Shown: positions 1 to 7,057 of the stretch, one piece after another
Position numbering within the stretch: the stretch's first letter is position 1
Layout: each line of letters begins with the position of its first letter
Source of the DNA: a virus
Strand: one strand, 5' to 3'
Virus record (IMG/VR): IMGVR_UViG_3300005827_000112
Span: 1-26,770 of that record
DNA length: 26,770 nt
Notes under the pieces: model-generated
Seen by the model: the letters and a program-made list of their open reading frames with translations, nothing else
Database searches by the model: none
Told to the model about the DNA's origin: nothing
Translations under genes and position numbers: made by a program

Positions 1-90
1 GGGCATACCCTATCGATGTGCCCCCACCCCCCCAACTAACACTTACTTACATCTTCTCAACCTCTCCCAAATTCCTCTCAATTTAAAATG
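1..90 (+). repeat. Intergenic promoter-like repeat, copy 1 (truncated at window edge)
   Basis: This copy starts inside the element at GGGCATACCC and carries the ATCGAT core, the run of C5-A-C7 and a diverged pyrimidine/A-rich tail with CTCCCAAATT. The tail ends at the start codon of the gene at 88. It lacks the TACTATTGAACTA and GTACAMAATCT sites found in the copies at 14911 and 21471. Its first 29 bases equal the last 29 of the window. Confidence 0.9.
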
Positions 91-576
91 CGAATTGCGG
101 TTATTGGACAGACAACAACTCAACCCATTCCCCCTCCTAACTTCAGTACCTCGCCTGAAGGGATTGCGTTTTTGTTGGCTGGCATTGGAGTGGGTGGGAA
201 ATTTTTGGTGGACGCGGTTCAGAAAGTCTTCGACCTCTGGAATAAGAAGGAAGATTCAGAATCCGCACTAACTAGAGATTTGGTTAATAACTTACTGGAG
301 TCTCAGCGATCGCTAATCCAACTTTTTCAAGGGGGCATGGAACGGATCGTGGCTGAGCAACAGAAACAGACTCAGTTAATGCAGCAAGACTTTCAGCAAG
401 GCAAAACAGCACAAGCGATTCAATACGCTGAGACTCGCCAAGCATTGACTTCAATGGCTGCTGACCTGGCCTCTATCCGTGAAGATGTCGCCGCTTCCCG
501 ACGTGAAACGATGGCATTTCACAGGCGTTTCGATTCTGCGGGGGTGGGGTATGTGGGCACATCGGAGCAAGGCTGA
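88..576 (+). CDS. Hypothetical membrane-anchored coiled-coil protein
   Basis: I do not recognise this 162-residue protein. A short Pro-rich N-terminus is followed by one hydrophobic, Gly-rich segment at about residues 25-45 (PEGIAFLLAGIGVGGKFLVD). A long Gln/Glu-rich helical stretch at about 60-145 is compatible with a coiled coil. One membrane segment plus a coiled coil would suit a holin-associated or virion-accessory role, but that is inference. The ATG follows the truncated repeat directly, with no visible Shine-Dalgarno. If the molecule is circular, the gene lies downstream of the fibre genes, where lysis genes often sit. It converges with the minus-strand gene ending at 627, and no clear terminator lies between them. 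Confidence 0.6.
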   Translation: MRIAVIGQTTTQPIPPPNFSTSPEGIAFLLAGIGVGGKFLVDAVQKVFDLWNKKEDSESALTRDLVNNLLESQRSLIQLFQGGMERIVAEQQKQTQLMQQDFQQGKTAQAIQYAETRQALTSMAADLASIREDVAASRRETMAFHRRFDSAGVGYVGTSEQG

Positions 577-626
577 TTCACCCGGATCGTGGGTTTATCG
601 TGAACTTGCTGCAATACTGCTGAATA

Positions 627-1481
627 CTAGAACGCTTCACAGCTTTCAGAGCATCCATAAACCTGTAAATCAAGCTCATATTGCTCGTAAGCTACGGTGT
701 TCAGCTTGTCGTCTGAAGTCTTGACGAATCCTGGCTTTTGGGCGATAGCAAAAATATCGCTAACCGTCTTATACTGCCTAAAAAACCTGGCTGGCAATGG
801 TCTGGTTGGCTGTGTTTCAGGCCGGAAGTTTTCATATAGTTGCTCCCAGCGCCGGAAATTATCAAACCATTCAGGGTGCTCGACTGCTATCGTCGCAAGC
901 TTGCGATCGCTCTTCTTCCAACACGTTTTACAGTTGCCTTCGTATCCCTTGAGATTCAGGCGAAAAGGCATTTCAGCCCAAAATCTGTTGATATCGGCCT
1001 TTTGAATTTTCCAGTCAATCAGGGGATAAATAATTTTGGGATCAGTGCCAATCCGATCCCATTCGTCGTATCGGATTCCAATAGCGATTTGGTAGCATCC
1101 CAAATCACGCTGCGCTGACGAAAGTGCCTGGGATTTTAATTCCCTTGTACAGTATGGATGCTGAATGTCAGGGATACCGTATTTTTGGATCATCGCCTCA
1201 AACGGTTCACCGTTGCGGCTGGCCGTTTTGAAATCGACAACTTTATGCTGAGTTCCCTTGCCGTTAATTGGATCAATAACAGCCTCAATCCAGGTAACGT
1301 GAAACCCAAAATATTTTGAGCATTTATCAACAAAGATCAGGCTTTCTTCCTGCTCCTCCCCAGTGTTCGCAAAAAACACGTGCATTTCATAGTCATCTGA
1401 CCATTCTGAGATTAGTCGCTGAGTCAGATATGCGGATGTTTCGCCGCCTGAGAAGCTGATCGCGAGTCGCTGTTTTTTCAT
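627..1481 (-). CDS. Phosphoadenosine phosphosulfate reductase-family (PP-loop ATPase) protein
   Basis: This 284-residue protein has the N-type PP-loop signature SGGETSAY at about residues 11-18, which binds the phosphates of ATP or an adenylylated substrate. Family landmarks follow: YCTRELK, GIRYDEWDRI, a CKTCWKKS cysteine pair and a C-terminal GCSESCEAF cysteine pair. The length suits the phage-borne PAPS-reductase-like proteins. Those proteins are rarely shown to reduce PAPS; relatives act in sulfur transfer (DndC-like) or nucleotide modification. The substrate here cannot be told from sequence. It is the last gene of the 4902-627 minus-strand block, after a 182-base spacer, so it may have its own promoter. 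Confidence 0.85.
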   Translation of the reverse strand: MKKQRLAISFSGGETSAYLTQRLISEWSDDYEMHVFFANTGEEQEESLIFVDKCSKYFGFHVTWIEAVIDPINGKGTQHKVVDFKTASRNGEPFEAMIQKYGIPDIQHPYCTRELKSQALSSAQRDLGCYQIAIGIRYDEWDRIGTDPKIIYPLIDWKIQKADINRFWAEMPFRLNLKGYEGNCKTCWKKSDRKLATIAVEHPEWFDNFRRWEQLYENFRPETQPTRPLPARFFRQYKTVSDIFAIAQKPGFVKTSDDKLNTVAYEQYELDLQVYGCSESCEAF

Positions 1482-1663
1482 TGGCTACACTTAATCAAAA
1501 CTAAAGTGGCGTTTCCTAACCGTTCATTACTAATCAGGACGGGTCGGAGTGTGGTAAACGACCAACTTCAATCCGTCCTTGGTGCGGCGGCGGCGTTTAT
1601 TTATGATGTTAGGCAAAGACTCGAACGCTGGACTAGAGATCGCTGACTATTTGAATGTAATTT

Positions 1664-1924
1664 TCATAGCAGACTCAACTGTATTGGCTTGAACTGAACT
1701 CGATCTCTAGGCACGATCATTTCTCCCCACCCATCCCCTTTGGGATACAGCACTCGAATTAAGTGCCTCCCGCTGATCCACCCTGGCAAAGATGGCCGCA
1801 AACGCTCATCTACCGCAACGCATTCTACCCCGTCTAGAATGCCCTTCATTGGGGGATTGATGGGAACGTAGCCACTAAGCTTAGAACAGGGTAAGCTGCC
1901 CTGGTTTTGCTTGGGATTTTGCAC
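1664..1924 (-). CDS. Hypothetical protein
   Basis: This 86-residue ORF begins with GTG and overlaps the end of the upstream HNH gene by 44 bases, as expected of translational coupling. The middle reads like a small beta-rich domain (VECVAVDERLRPSLPG, HLIRVLYPKGDGWGEMIVPRDRV). I recognise no family. Phage genes next to HNH and MazG-like genes are often small nucleotide-metabolism or DNA-modification accessories, but nothing in the sequence shows that here. Confidence 0.5.
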   Translation of the reverse strand: MQNPKQNQGSLPCSKLSGYVPINPPMKGILDGVECVAVDERLRPSLPGWISGRHLIRVLYPKGDGWGEMIVPRDRVQFKPIQLSLL

Positions 1925-2285
1925 GTTTTTTAGCCGCCTTCATCGGTGAATCGTACCTGAGATGGCAACCTGAGCATAGGGCTTTTAGGTTGTCAGGGTC
2001 GCAATTGGCTGGGTTGTGGTCAAGGTGCGCGACGGTAAGCGTGAACCGTTGGGGGCGATCTATGCTTATCCACTCTCCCGTCTCGTCATGGGCTACATCA
2101 TCCCATGTCTGTAAAAACCATTTTGGGCATTCACCTTTTAGCAGTCTTGCGCTGAAATCTTTCCATACCTCTTTTGGTCGTCGGCATGGCCGTAGGCAGG
2201 TTTGACAACGCCAATCAGCCGCCTCTTTCACCGCTTTGGCGATCGCCTCCCAGTTTTTTGGGTATAGGTGGCGTTGCATCGGCAT
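1881..2285 (-). CDS. HNH endonuclease
   Basis: The protein carries the HNH/beta-beta-alpha-metal pattern. A CQTC pair (about residues 28-31) and a later CSGCH pair form the zinc knuckles; the central HLDHNPANCDPDNLKALC segment supplies the catalytic His and the Asn/His residues. The start at 2285 is preferred over the ORF limit at 2306: MPMQRHLYPKNW matches the usual N-terminus of such proteins, and GGAGGAG lies ten bases upstream. The gene overlaps its upstream neighbour by about 70 bases and the downstream one by 44. It may nick or cut DNA in replication or recombination, or be a free-standing homing-type enzyme. It differs clearly from the HNH gene at 21040. Confidence 0.85.
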   Translation of the reverse strand: MPMQRHLYPKNWEAIAKAVKEAADWRCQTCLRPCRRPKEVWKDFSARLLKGECPKWFLQTWDDVAHDETGEWISIDRPQRFTLTVAHLDHNPANCDPDNLKALCSGCHLRYDSPMKAAKKRAKSQAKPGQLTLF

Positions 2286-2514
2286 TTCGTCTTGACTCCT
2301 CCACAATCTCGTCGTAGGCTTGGGCGATCGCGGCCAAGCGTTGATACAGGTTGTTATAGATTCCGATTAGAGCGTTCCCTGCTGGCTGGGGAAGATAGTC
2401 GTGGCTGTTCGTTAGCAGGTTCATTGCTGCCCTGACTTTATCGGCCTTAATCCGTGCCACGATGGGCGGATCGGTTGGGTTCACTGGATTGACGGGCTTG
2501 GTTGAGATTGTCAT
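2215..2514 (-). CDS. Hypothetical protein
   Basis: This 99-residue protein has a Pro/Asn/Thr-rich N-terminus (TKPVNPVNPTDPP), a helical centre (RIKADKVRAAMNLL, LIGIYNNLYQRLAAIAQAYDEIVEESRR) and a basic tail. No family is recognised. Its last 70 bases overlap the start of the HNH gene, and it follows the MazG-like gene by 57 bases. The tail past residue 75 may be poorly constrained, because the HNH ribosome-binding site lies within it. Confidence 0.5.
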   Translation of the reverse strand: MTISTKPVNPVNPTDPPIVARIKADKVRAAMNLLTNSHDYLPQPAGNALIGIYNNLYQRLAAIAQAYDEIVEESRRNADATPPIPKKLGGDRQSGERGG

Positions 2515-2571
2515 ACTGGCTTCAGTGAATAGGACTACTAGGCGGCGACCTGTGAGGATGTCGCCGTTTTT

Positions 2572-3267
2572 TTATTTGGCGTTGAATCCAGGGCATTCCG
2601 CCGCCGTACTCACAGGGGTACTCCGCTCCTCCCAGAACGCTGCAACTTCCTGGCGTTGGTAGACATTGCACAGTTCGTCACCGCTGGCGTTTGGCTCTGT
2701 CGCCCAGTTCTCGCAATGATGGCAAGTTTTCACAGCTTTCGATGCCAGTGCCGTTTGAGCGTTGAACCGCTGGCCTTTGTGCCTCTGCTCCAGCTTGATT
2801 ACATTGAACTCCATCACTTCCTGCGGGGTCACGTTTAGCACATGGCAGAGTTTAGCCCATTCCTCCACCGCCATTGGTAGTGCGCTGTAGTCCCCGTGGC
2901 AGGTGTACTCAACGGATCTCGATGCCACACGCATGGCGGTTCCAGTCCGCCCGTGAATGGTACTGCTATTTGGCTTCATGGCTGCTTTCACCTGGTTTGT
3001 CAGGTCTTCCAGGTGTTCATCTGACTCGCATTTTTTTATCTCGATTAGTAGGTTCGCGATCGCATACCAGATCCAATCCCCCAACTCAGACACATACTCA
3101 ACCCTGTGAACTTTCTGGCTGTGAAACATTGATTTTTTGATCAGGTCAACAATTTCACCCGCCTCTCCTATCAATCCCAACTTGAAATTTAGTGCCAATT
3201 CTTCATCACTGAATTGTTCAGACTGACTGAATCGCTCAACATGGGCAAAAAACTGATCAACGTTCAT
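2572..3267 (-). CDS. MazG-like nucleotide pyrophosphohydrolase with C-terminal Cys-rich domain
   Basis: The N-terminal 75 or so residues show the all-alpha NTP-pyrophosphohydrolase metal motif: GEAGEIVDLIKK then, one helix later, ELGDWIWYAIANLL (the ExxE...ExxD arrangement). Such enzymes hydrolyse (d)NTPs or related nucleotides. In phages they are thought to shape nucleotide pools or alarmone signalling. The protein (231 residues) is about twice the length of a minimal MazG domain. The C-terminal 55 residues add CHHCENW, ELCNVY and AAECPGF, a four-cysteine zinc-ribbon-like module. The middle (about 100-175) is unassigned. It is cotranscribed with the HTH_36 gene upstream. Confidence 0.8.
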   Translation of the reverse strand: MNVDQFFAHVERFSQSEQFSDEELALNFKLGLIGEAGEIVDLIKKSMFHSQKVHRVEYVSELGDWIWYAIANLLIEIKKCESDEHLEDLTNQVKAAMKPNSSTIHGRTGTAMRVASRSVEYTCHGDYSALPMAVEEWAKLCHVLNVTPQEVMEFNVIKLEQRHKGQRFNAQTALASKAVKTCHHCENWATEPNASGDELCNVYQRQEVAAFWEERSTPVSTAAECPGFNAK

Positions 3268-3341
3268 AGAGCCTCCAATTTTCTAGCTAAGTTTCGTAAT
3301 ATCTCGTCTGGCAGGTATTGAATTTTATTCCATGGCAAAGG

Positions 3342-4319
3342 CTAACCTGCGTGGCCCTGCGCTGATGAGGCGGTCTGACGATTCCACGGCAATAACCGTT
3401 TTGCTTGCTCCCTGGCTGCTATATCCTCCTCCGTTAGGCTGGGAAGTGTTGGCGGAATGAAGCCGGGAATTGGGGTTAGTGCTGGGGCGGGGTTTGTCGT
3501 TGAGCATTGAGAGCGGTTGAATTCTATCCATAAATCATTTACTTGCACGTAGGCTTTCGTCCCTACTTCTGCAAAGTTAGCTTTTCTCAGTACGGCCTGT
3601 GCAATGCGCTCATGCTCATAGTGATTTCGCAGATAGTTTAACCATTTGACATCGCTTTGCAACTGCTTCCACGGGTGGGACGGAGAGCATAGAGCGTCGG
3701 ACGCTGAAACGGTGGGCGTAGATGCTTCTGTTGGCAGGACTGAGATTTCTTCCGTAAGCACAAGCTGAGTCACATCATTTTGTACGGATTCTAGATCGGC
3801 CAGTGGGGGGGTGGGGTCTTTATCCCCCCGTCTTAGATATTGATTCCGTTTTTTGATCGGAATAAGTCTTTTATATGGAGTGGGTTTTTCCACTTCCGGT
3901 TTTTCCACTTCCGGTTTTTCCACTTCCGGCTCTACCGTGAATGGATTTCCCACTTCTGGTGGAAACTGGGTCAATCCCTCATTCTCGCTTGCTTTTACCG
4001 TGAATGGATTTCCCACTTCTGGTAACTCTGCCACAACCCATTCATGTCCTGACCATTGTCCGTTTTCGCCTCTTACTTTTACCTGCCAAGCATATCCAGA
4101 GGCTTGCAGTTCTCGCATTCCGGCTTTTACTGAGTCCAGTCCGTCACGGTCTGAGTTGGCGGCAAGACTTTTTAAGCTGATTTTCGCTGTTGGTGGCAGT
4201 GACAGAATGTAATGGTGAATGCCCCTGGCCTTGAAACTTAGACCGCGATCGCGTACTGCCTTGTTATCGATGACAGTGAATCGCTCCTTGTGGCTGGATC
4301 TCCTGATGTATGTTTCCAT
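3342..4319 (-). CDS. HTH_36-type winged-helix protein, putative replication initiator
   Basis: The first 100 or so residues match the winged helix found at the N-terminus of many phage and plasmid replication proteins. Recognised parts are FTVIDNKAVRDRGLSFKARG, then HHYILSLPPTAKISLKSLAA, then GLDSVKAGMRELQASGYAW. A repetitive linker follows: two PEVGNPFTV units and three tandem EVEKP units. The C-terminal half holds a helical segment around KWLNYLRNHYEHERIAQAVLRKA. Length is 325 residues. A GCTTACGGAA site abuts its start codon and another lies inside the gene; the same 10-mer forms phased repeats at 6711-6819. I infer an origin-binding, self-regulating initiator. No Shine-Dalgarno is visible before ATG. 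Confidence 0.75.
   Translation of the reverse strand: METYIRRSSHKERFTVIDNKAVRDRGLSFKARGIHHYILSLPPTAKISLKSLAANSDRDGLDSVKAGMRELQASGYAWQVKVRGENGQWSGHEWVVAELPEVGNPFTVKASENEGLTQFPPEVGNPFTVEPEVEKPEVEKPEVEKPTPYKRLIPIKKRNQYLRRGDKDPTPPLADLESVQNDVTQLVLTEEISVLPTEASTPTVSASDALCSPSHPWKQLQSDVKWLNYLRNHYEHERIAQAVLRKANFAEVGTKAYVQVNDLWIEFNRSQCSTTNPAPALTPIPGFIPPTLPSLTEEDIAAREQAKRLLPWNRQTASSAQGHAG
3885..3929 (-). repeat. Three tandem 15-bp units encoding EVEKP
   Basis: TTTTTCCACTTCCGG (plus strand) occurs three times head to tail inside the HTH_36 gene and encodes the EVEKP linker repeats. A separate 27-bp direct repeat at about 3934-3960 and 3997-4023 encodes the two PEVGNPFTV units. Perfect identity implies recent slippage or expansion. 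Confidence 0.85.
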
Positions 4320-4329
4320 GCTTACGGAA
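4320..4329 (-). promoter_or_regulatory. TTCCGTAAGC site abutting the HTH_36 start codon
   Basis: On the minus strand TTCCGTAAGC is followed directly by ATG of the putative initiator. The same 10-mer is repeated at 6711-6819 and elsewhere. A bound protein here would block translation initiation or early elongation of the mRNA-encoding region, so self-regulation is plausible (inference). Confidence 0.45.
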
Positions 4330-4441
4330 TGACGTAGGAAGGATGATCGCTACAACCCCCAATCTGTAAGAGGCTAATTGCGGTATACGCAAAAACGGCA
4401 TTTGCAGAGTGGGAGAAGTAGCGATCGCTGACTTAATTGGA

Positions 4442-4624
4442 CTAAGAATCTGTTTCGTAGCTTCCTGGCGTTTGACCTGTTTTCAGGCTTCCACTCAGGG
4501 TCTTACTGATGCCGTTTAACCTTTTTTGCAACTTGCTGGGTTGCTCAAAGTATCCTGTCAGTAGGAGGTGTAGCGTTTCCGCTAGTTCCTTTGCTGCTTG
4601 CGCTTGCCATCCCTTGCTATCCAT
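4442..4624 (-). CDS. Hypothetical small helical protein
   Basis: This 60-residue protein begins MDSKGWQAQAAKELAETLHL and looks wholly helical with a basic, Ser/Gly-rich tail. GGAG lies three bases before the ATG on the minus strand, an unusually clear Shine-Dalgarno for this window and the main support for the gene. It sits 122 bases upstream of the HTH_36 gene on the same strand. No family is recognised. It may be a small regulator, but nothing proves that. Confidence 0.5.
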   Translation of the reverse strand: MDSKGWQAQAAKELAETLHLLLTGYFEQPSKLQKRLNGISKTLSGSLKTGQTPGSYETDS

Positions 4625-4713
4625 GGATCTCCGTCGTTGCTGGGGAGGTCGGGATTGGGAATCCCATTACTACAGTGCCAAACATCACAGCCCACACCAA
4701 CACGGTGCATAGT

Positions 4714-4902
4714 TCAATTGCAAGTTGCAGTTTTGAGCCGCTTCCTTGGGTTCCTTTGTCCATCGTCCCAAATTAAAAACAGTTTGCGCTTTAGGAGTTG
4801 CTTTAACAGCGTTAGGCTGCGTTCGGCCTCCGGGCGTTTCTCGTATTCCGCCTTGATCGTCTTCAACACTGCTCCATCGGCTTCATAGGCGATTTTCCAC
4901 AT
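4714..4902 (-). CDS. Hypothetical small basic protein
   Basis: A 62-residue charged protein: helical centre AVLKTIKAEYEKRPEAERS, then LLKQLLKRKLFLIWDDGQR and a basic tail. It would be the first gene of the minus-strand block ending at 627. The ribosome-binding site is weak, and the promoter would lie in the control region 4903-5160. No family is recognised; a real gene is somewhat more likely than not, given its position and sense-like composition. Confidence 0.4.
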   Translation of the reverse strand: MWKIAYEADGAVLKTIKAEYEKRPEAERSLTLLKQLLKRKLFLIWDDGQRNPRKRLKTATCN

Positions 4903-5239
4903 GGTCTATAGTCTTTAGTTGCTTGGGTTTACTTGTTTAATTGGTGGGGTTCTGCGCCCTTGCTCTAGGCTCTTTTAGTGACAGGACAGCCGTTAATAAC
5001 GACCGGGGTTAGTTGCGGAATGGTAGCCAGTCCTGGGGCGTTTTTTCCATTCAACCCAATTGCCCTTGATGCAGGAATGCGATCGCCCGATGCAGGCGAT
5101 CGCTGGGAGATCCATCAATCATATCCATTGCATCTAAGTAGACATCATAAACATAGTCTGCTAATTTGTAAATATGTATTTACTAAGTAGGTACAACAAT
5201 ATAGGATCGAAATTGAGATCCTTGTACGCAGGTGCCAGT
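4903..5239. other. Divergent control region between minus- and plus-strand blocks
   Basis: These 337 bases separate the block read leftward from 4902 and the operon read rightward from 5240. The region holds a HIP1 hairpin at about 5080-5104 (GCGATCGCC, 7-base loop, GGCGATCGC), a short GC-rich hairpin near 5031 followed by a T-run, and the dyad at 5161-5190. No ORF here is convincing. It is the natural place for a genetic switch or origin-proximal control (inference). Confidence 0.6.
5161..5190. promoter_or_regulatory. 30-bp dyad operator candidate
   Basis: Two 14-bp arms around TG: CTAATTTGTAAATA and TATTTACTAAGTAG. Twelve of 14 positions are complementary and the inner GTAAATA/TATTTAC is perfect. 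The dyad lies just upstream of a weak -10-like TATAGG at about 5201 and 50 bases before the start at 5240. A dimeric repressor could sit here and occlude RNA polymerase. Confidence 0.6.
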
Positions 5240-5722
5240 ATGCCTAGAGTTAATAATTCAGAATCTGTTAAAAAAATCTATATCTCGTTTGCCGTTGCAA
5301 GTCCTCAGAGGTTGCAAGCTAGGGCGATCGCCGAACACGATGGCCTTAATCTCAATGAGTTGGATCGTATGGCGTGGTTCCTTGGTCTTTCACGGCTCTG
5401 TGAGGGTGCAAACAAACGCTTGGTGGCCTTGGGGCTGTTTAAGAAGCAAGGTATTGACCTTGATGATTTACCTCAATCAATTTCTGACGATATCCCCGTT
5501 GAGTCCGTGGATGTTGAGCCTAAGACCGTAGTTCGTTTTCCGGTGCCTGAGAAGCTGGATAGACACGCTGCGGCTCTATCGGTTGCAGATGGGACTGTCA
5601 GGGCTGAGCTAGACCGTATGGCATGGGCTATCGGCCTCTCCCTGTACGCTGAGTTAATGAATAAGCGTCTGGTCAATCAGTCTTTGCTGAGTAGGTTGCA
5701 GAATGACACGGTTGAAGATTGA
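5240..5722 (+). CDS. Hypothetical protein with internally duplicated domain
   Basis: This 160-residue protein consists of two copies of a unit of about 55 residues. Each copy contains ELDRMAW, two residues, GLS and then NKRLV (about residues 40-75 and 115-150). The halves are joined by an acidic/Pro linker (DDIPVESVDVEPKT). The start at 5240 is preferred to the ORF limit at 5174: AGGTG lies a good distance upstream and the upstream stretch overlaps the operator region. It leads an operon of four overlapping genes. The duplicated helical unit would suit a DNA-binding protein with two linked domains (ribbon-helix-helix-like regulators are one possibility), but no family is recognised. Confidence 0.65.
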   Translation: MPRVNNSESVKKIYISFAVASPQRLQARAIAEHDGLNLNELDRMAWFLGLSRLCEGANKRLVALGLFKKQGIDLDDLPQSISDDIPVESVDVEPKTVVRFPVPEKLDRHAAALSVADGTVRAELDRMAWAIGLSLYAELMNKRLVNQSLLSRLQNDTVED

Positions 5723-6014
5723 CGATGCTAACTGTGCAGCGATCGCCGCGATCGCTGCTGAACTTGGCCTTAGCCAGACTAAGGCTCTCAATGTTTTGCT
5801 TTCGGATCTAGCTGGGGACTATTTGGATCACATTAGAAGCCGTCCCCGGCCTCGATTGGTTCCTAATGCGATCCAAACTGGATCCAAAGTGGATCCAACT
5901 AGGCTCTCGGTTGAGCCTACAACTGGATCCAATGTGGTTCCGATTCATGCCCATCCTGCGCCTGATCGTGATCCGTTATTGGATCGTCTTGGTTCTTTAT
6001 TGGAGCAATGGTGA
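5703..6014 (+). CDS. Hypothetical protein
   Basis: A 103-residue protein overlapping the upstream gene by 20 bases. The N-terminal half (about 1-45) is helical and includes GLSQTKALNVLLSDLAGDYL, which could be a small helical DNA-binding or dimerisation unit. The second half is Pro/Ser/Val-rich and disordered-looking. The DNA of that half holds the phased GATCCAA repeats, so part of the protein sequence may be a by-product of a DNA site. No family is recognised. Confidence 0.55.
   Translation: MTRLKIDDANCAAIAAIAAELGLSQTKALNVLLSDLAGDYLDHIRSRPRPRLVPNAIQTGSKVDPTRLSVEPTTGSNVVPIHAHPAPDRDPLLDRLGSLLEQW
5870..5932 (+). repeat. Helically phased GATCCAA repeats
   Basis: GATCCAA occurs at 5870, 5881 and 5892 (11-bp period) and again at 5926, 34 bases later. 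Because 11 is not a multiple of 3, the copies fall in different reading frames of the gene at 5703, which points to DNA-level rather than protein-level selection. One turn of B-DNA separates the sites. Confidence 0.7.
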
Positions 6015-6421
6015 TGAAGTTAGTTGCTAGTGGTCGTATTGCTGATGGGCAGATTTTTACTGAGCCTGTGACTGATCCGGTTACAGGTCAAATCTCTTTC
6101 TCCCCTGATGAGTGCCTGGTTCAGACTGTTACCCGTAAGTCAGTTTTGGCCAAGAAGGCACTCAAGTATCCTGCTTGGGCTTGGCTGCTGGAGATGATTC
6201 GGTTTGATCAAGAGCTTGGCTATCTTCAGGGTGTGGGTGGTAACGAAGTGGTTCAGTTCGATATTCCTGAGTTCTGTGTTCGCTGGGGGATGGTGAATGG
6301 AGTTGGTGAGCCTGAATTTAAATCAATTCAGGATGTGAAAGTAGCCTTGGCCGCGCTTCAGAAAAAAATGATGGTTAGATCATCCAACGTTGTTCAGTTG
6401 GAGCTTAAGCCATGGGATTAG
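6014..6421 (+). CDS. Hypothetical protein
   Basis: This 135-residue protein starts at the second of two in-frame ATGs: GGAG lies eight bases upstream and the codon overlaps the previous stop as TGATG. It reads as a compact alpha/beta protein (for instance KKALKYPAWAWLLEMIRFD and VKVALAALQKKMMVRSSNVV). The helical C-terminus could be a winged-helix-like fold, as in plasmid replication or copy-control proteins. That is speculative; I recognise no family. Confidence 0.6.
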   Translation: MKLVASGRIADGQIFTEPVTDPVTGQISFSPDECLVQTVTRKSVLAKKALKYPAWAWLLEMIRFDQELGYLQGVGGNEVVQFDIPEFCVRWGMVNGVGEPEFKSIQDVKVALAALQKKMMVRSSNVVQLELKPWD

Positions 6422-7056
6422 ACTGCTCCCATTCCACGGCCTACCCTAGCCTCAACCATCGGACTGGCTCTTACTGTCCAGAATGCGATCGCGGCGTTTA
6501 TCCCTCCTCACGCCTGCCCGTGTTCCGGGCTGGTGATTTTGTCGCCGTTAGTGGGGATTCTCAGACATGGCGGGTTGTTGATGATTCGCATCCCGCTAAT
6601 TACGTTCTACAGTCTGGGTCTGATCCTGGCAAAACTCGGCGGTGCGCTGAGAAGTTTCTTATAGCCGCACAGATATTAGAATCCCAGCCTGAAACTGTTG
6701 ATATTCCGATGCTTACGGAAGATATTTACGCACTACTCCCCATGGAGGGGGATTCTTCGCTACTTTCTTCCGTAAGCACTCTAATATCTTCCGTAAACGC
6801 AGAGGAATCTTCCGTAAGCGCATTTGGGCATGACCTTAAAGTCATCCCTTCTCATGGCAAGCGATATTTTAGATATGTCGCCTGGGAGGGTCATAAGGTA
6901 GTGCGATCGCTCCATATCCCTGGCGGCAATACTCACAACGGGGTGGCGAGGGAGAGAGCCTATAGGGTCAGACAGGCCATACGCGCTGGGAAGGGTCTGC
7001 AAGAAATTGAGGCGATGATAGTTAGTTGGCGCACAAGTCGAGCCAAGAGGCGTTAG
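6412..7056 (+). CDS. Hypothetical zinc-ribbon protein containing phased DNA repeats
   Basis: A 214-residue protein. The N-terminus has CSH then, 16 residues later, CPEC: a probable zinc-binding pair. The middle carries three SSVS/SSVN units spaced exactly seven residues apart. The C-terminus (about 140-214) is basic, with VIPSHGKRYFRYVAWEGHKV and ending RTSRAKRR, which suggests nucleic-acid binding. The start overlaps the upstream gene by ten bases with GGAG eight bases before it. The SSVS units are encoded by the candidate iterons at 6768-6819, so the gene may double as an origin, as in several theta-replicating phages and plasmids (inference). Confidence 0.6.
   Translation: MGLDCSHSTAYPSLNHRTGSYCPECDRGVYPSSRLPVFRAGDFVAVSGDSQTWRVVDDSHPANYVLQSGSDPGKTRRCAEKFLIAAQILESQPETVDIPMLTEDIYALLPMEGDSSLLSSVSTLISSVNAEESSVSAFGHDLKVIPSHGKRYFRYVAWEGHKVVRSLHIPGGNTHNGVARERAYRVRQAIRAGKGLQEIEAMIVSWRTSRAKRR
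6711..6819. repeat. Candidate iteron cluster (TTCCGTAAGC)
   Basis: TTCCGTAARC occurs at 6768, 6789 and 6810, exactly 21 bp apart, with the inverted copy GCTTACGGAA at 6711-6720. The 12-bp core TCTTCCGTAARC is kept while the 9-bp spacers differ, the pattern of protein-binding iterons. Two helical turns per unit would place the bound proteins on one face of the DNA. Confidence 0.6.
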
Positions 7057-7057
7057 C

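Noticed and set aside
627-1118. Plus-strand ORFs opposite the PAPS-reductase-like gene
   Set aside because: They are antisense shadows of a gene with clear family motifs.
3840-4212. Plus-strand repetitive ORFs (FHFR or GFSTS repeats)
   Set aside because: They are the reverse reading of the EVEKP linker repeats of the HTH_36 gene.
6768-6819. CRISPR-like array (short repeats at 21-bp period)
   Set aside because: Units are far too short, spacers are 9 bp, and no cas genes are present; iterons fit better.
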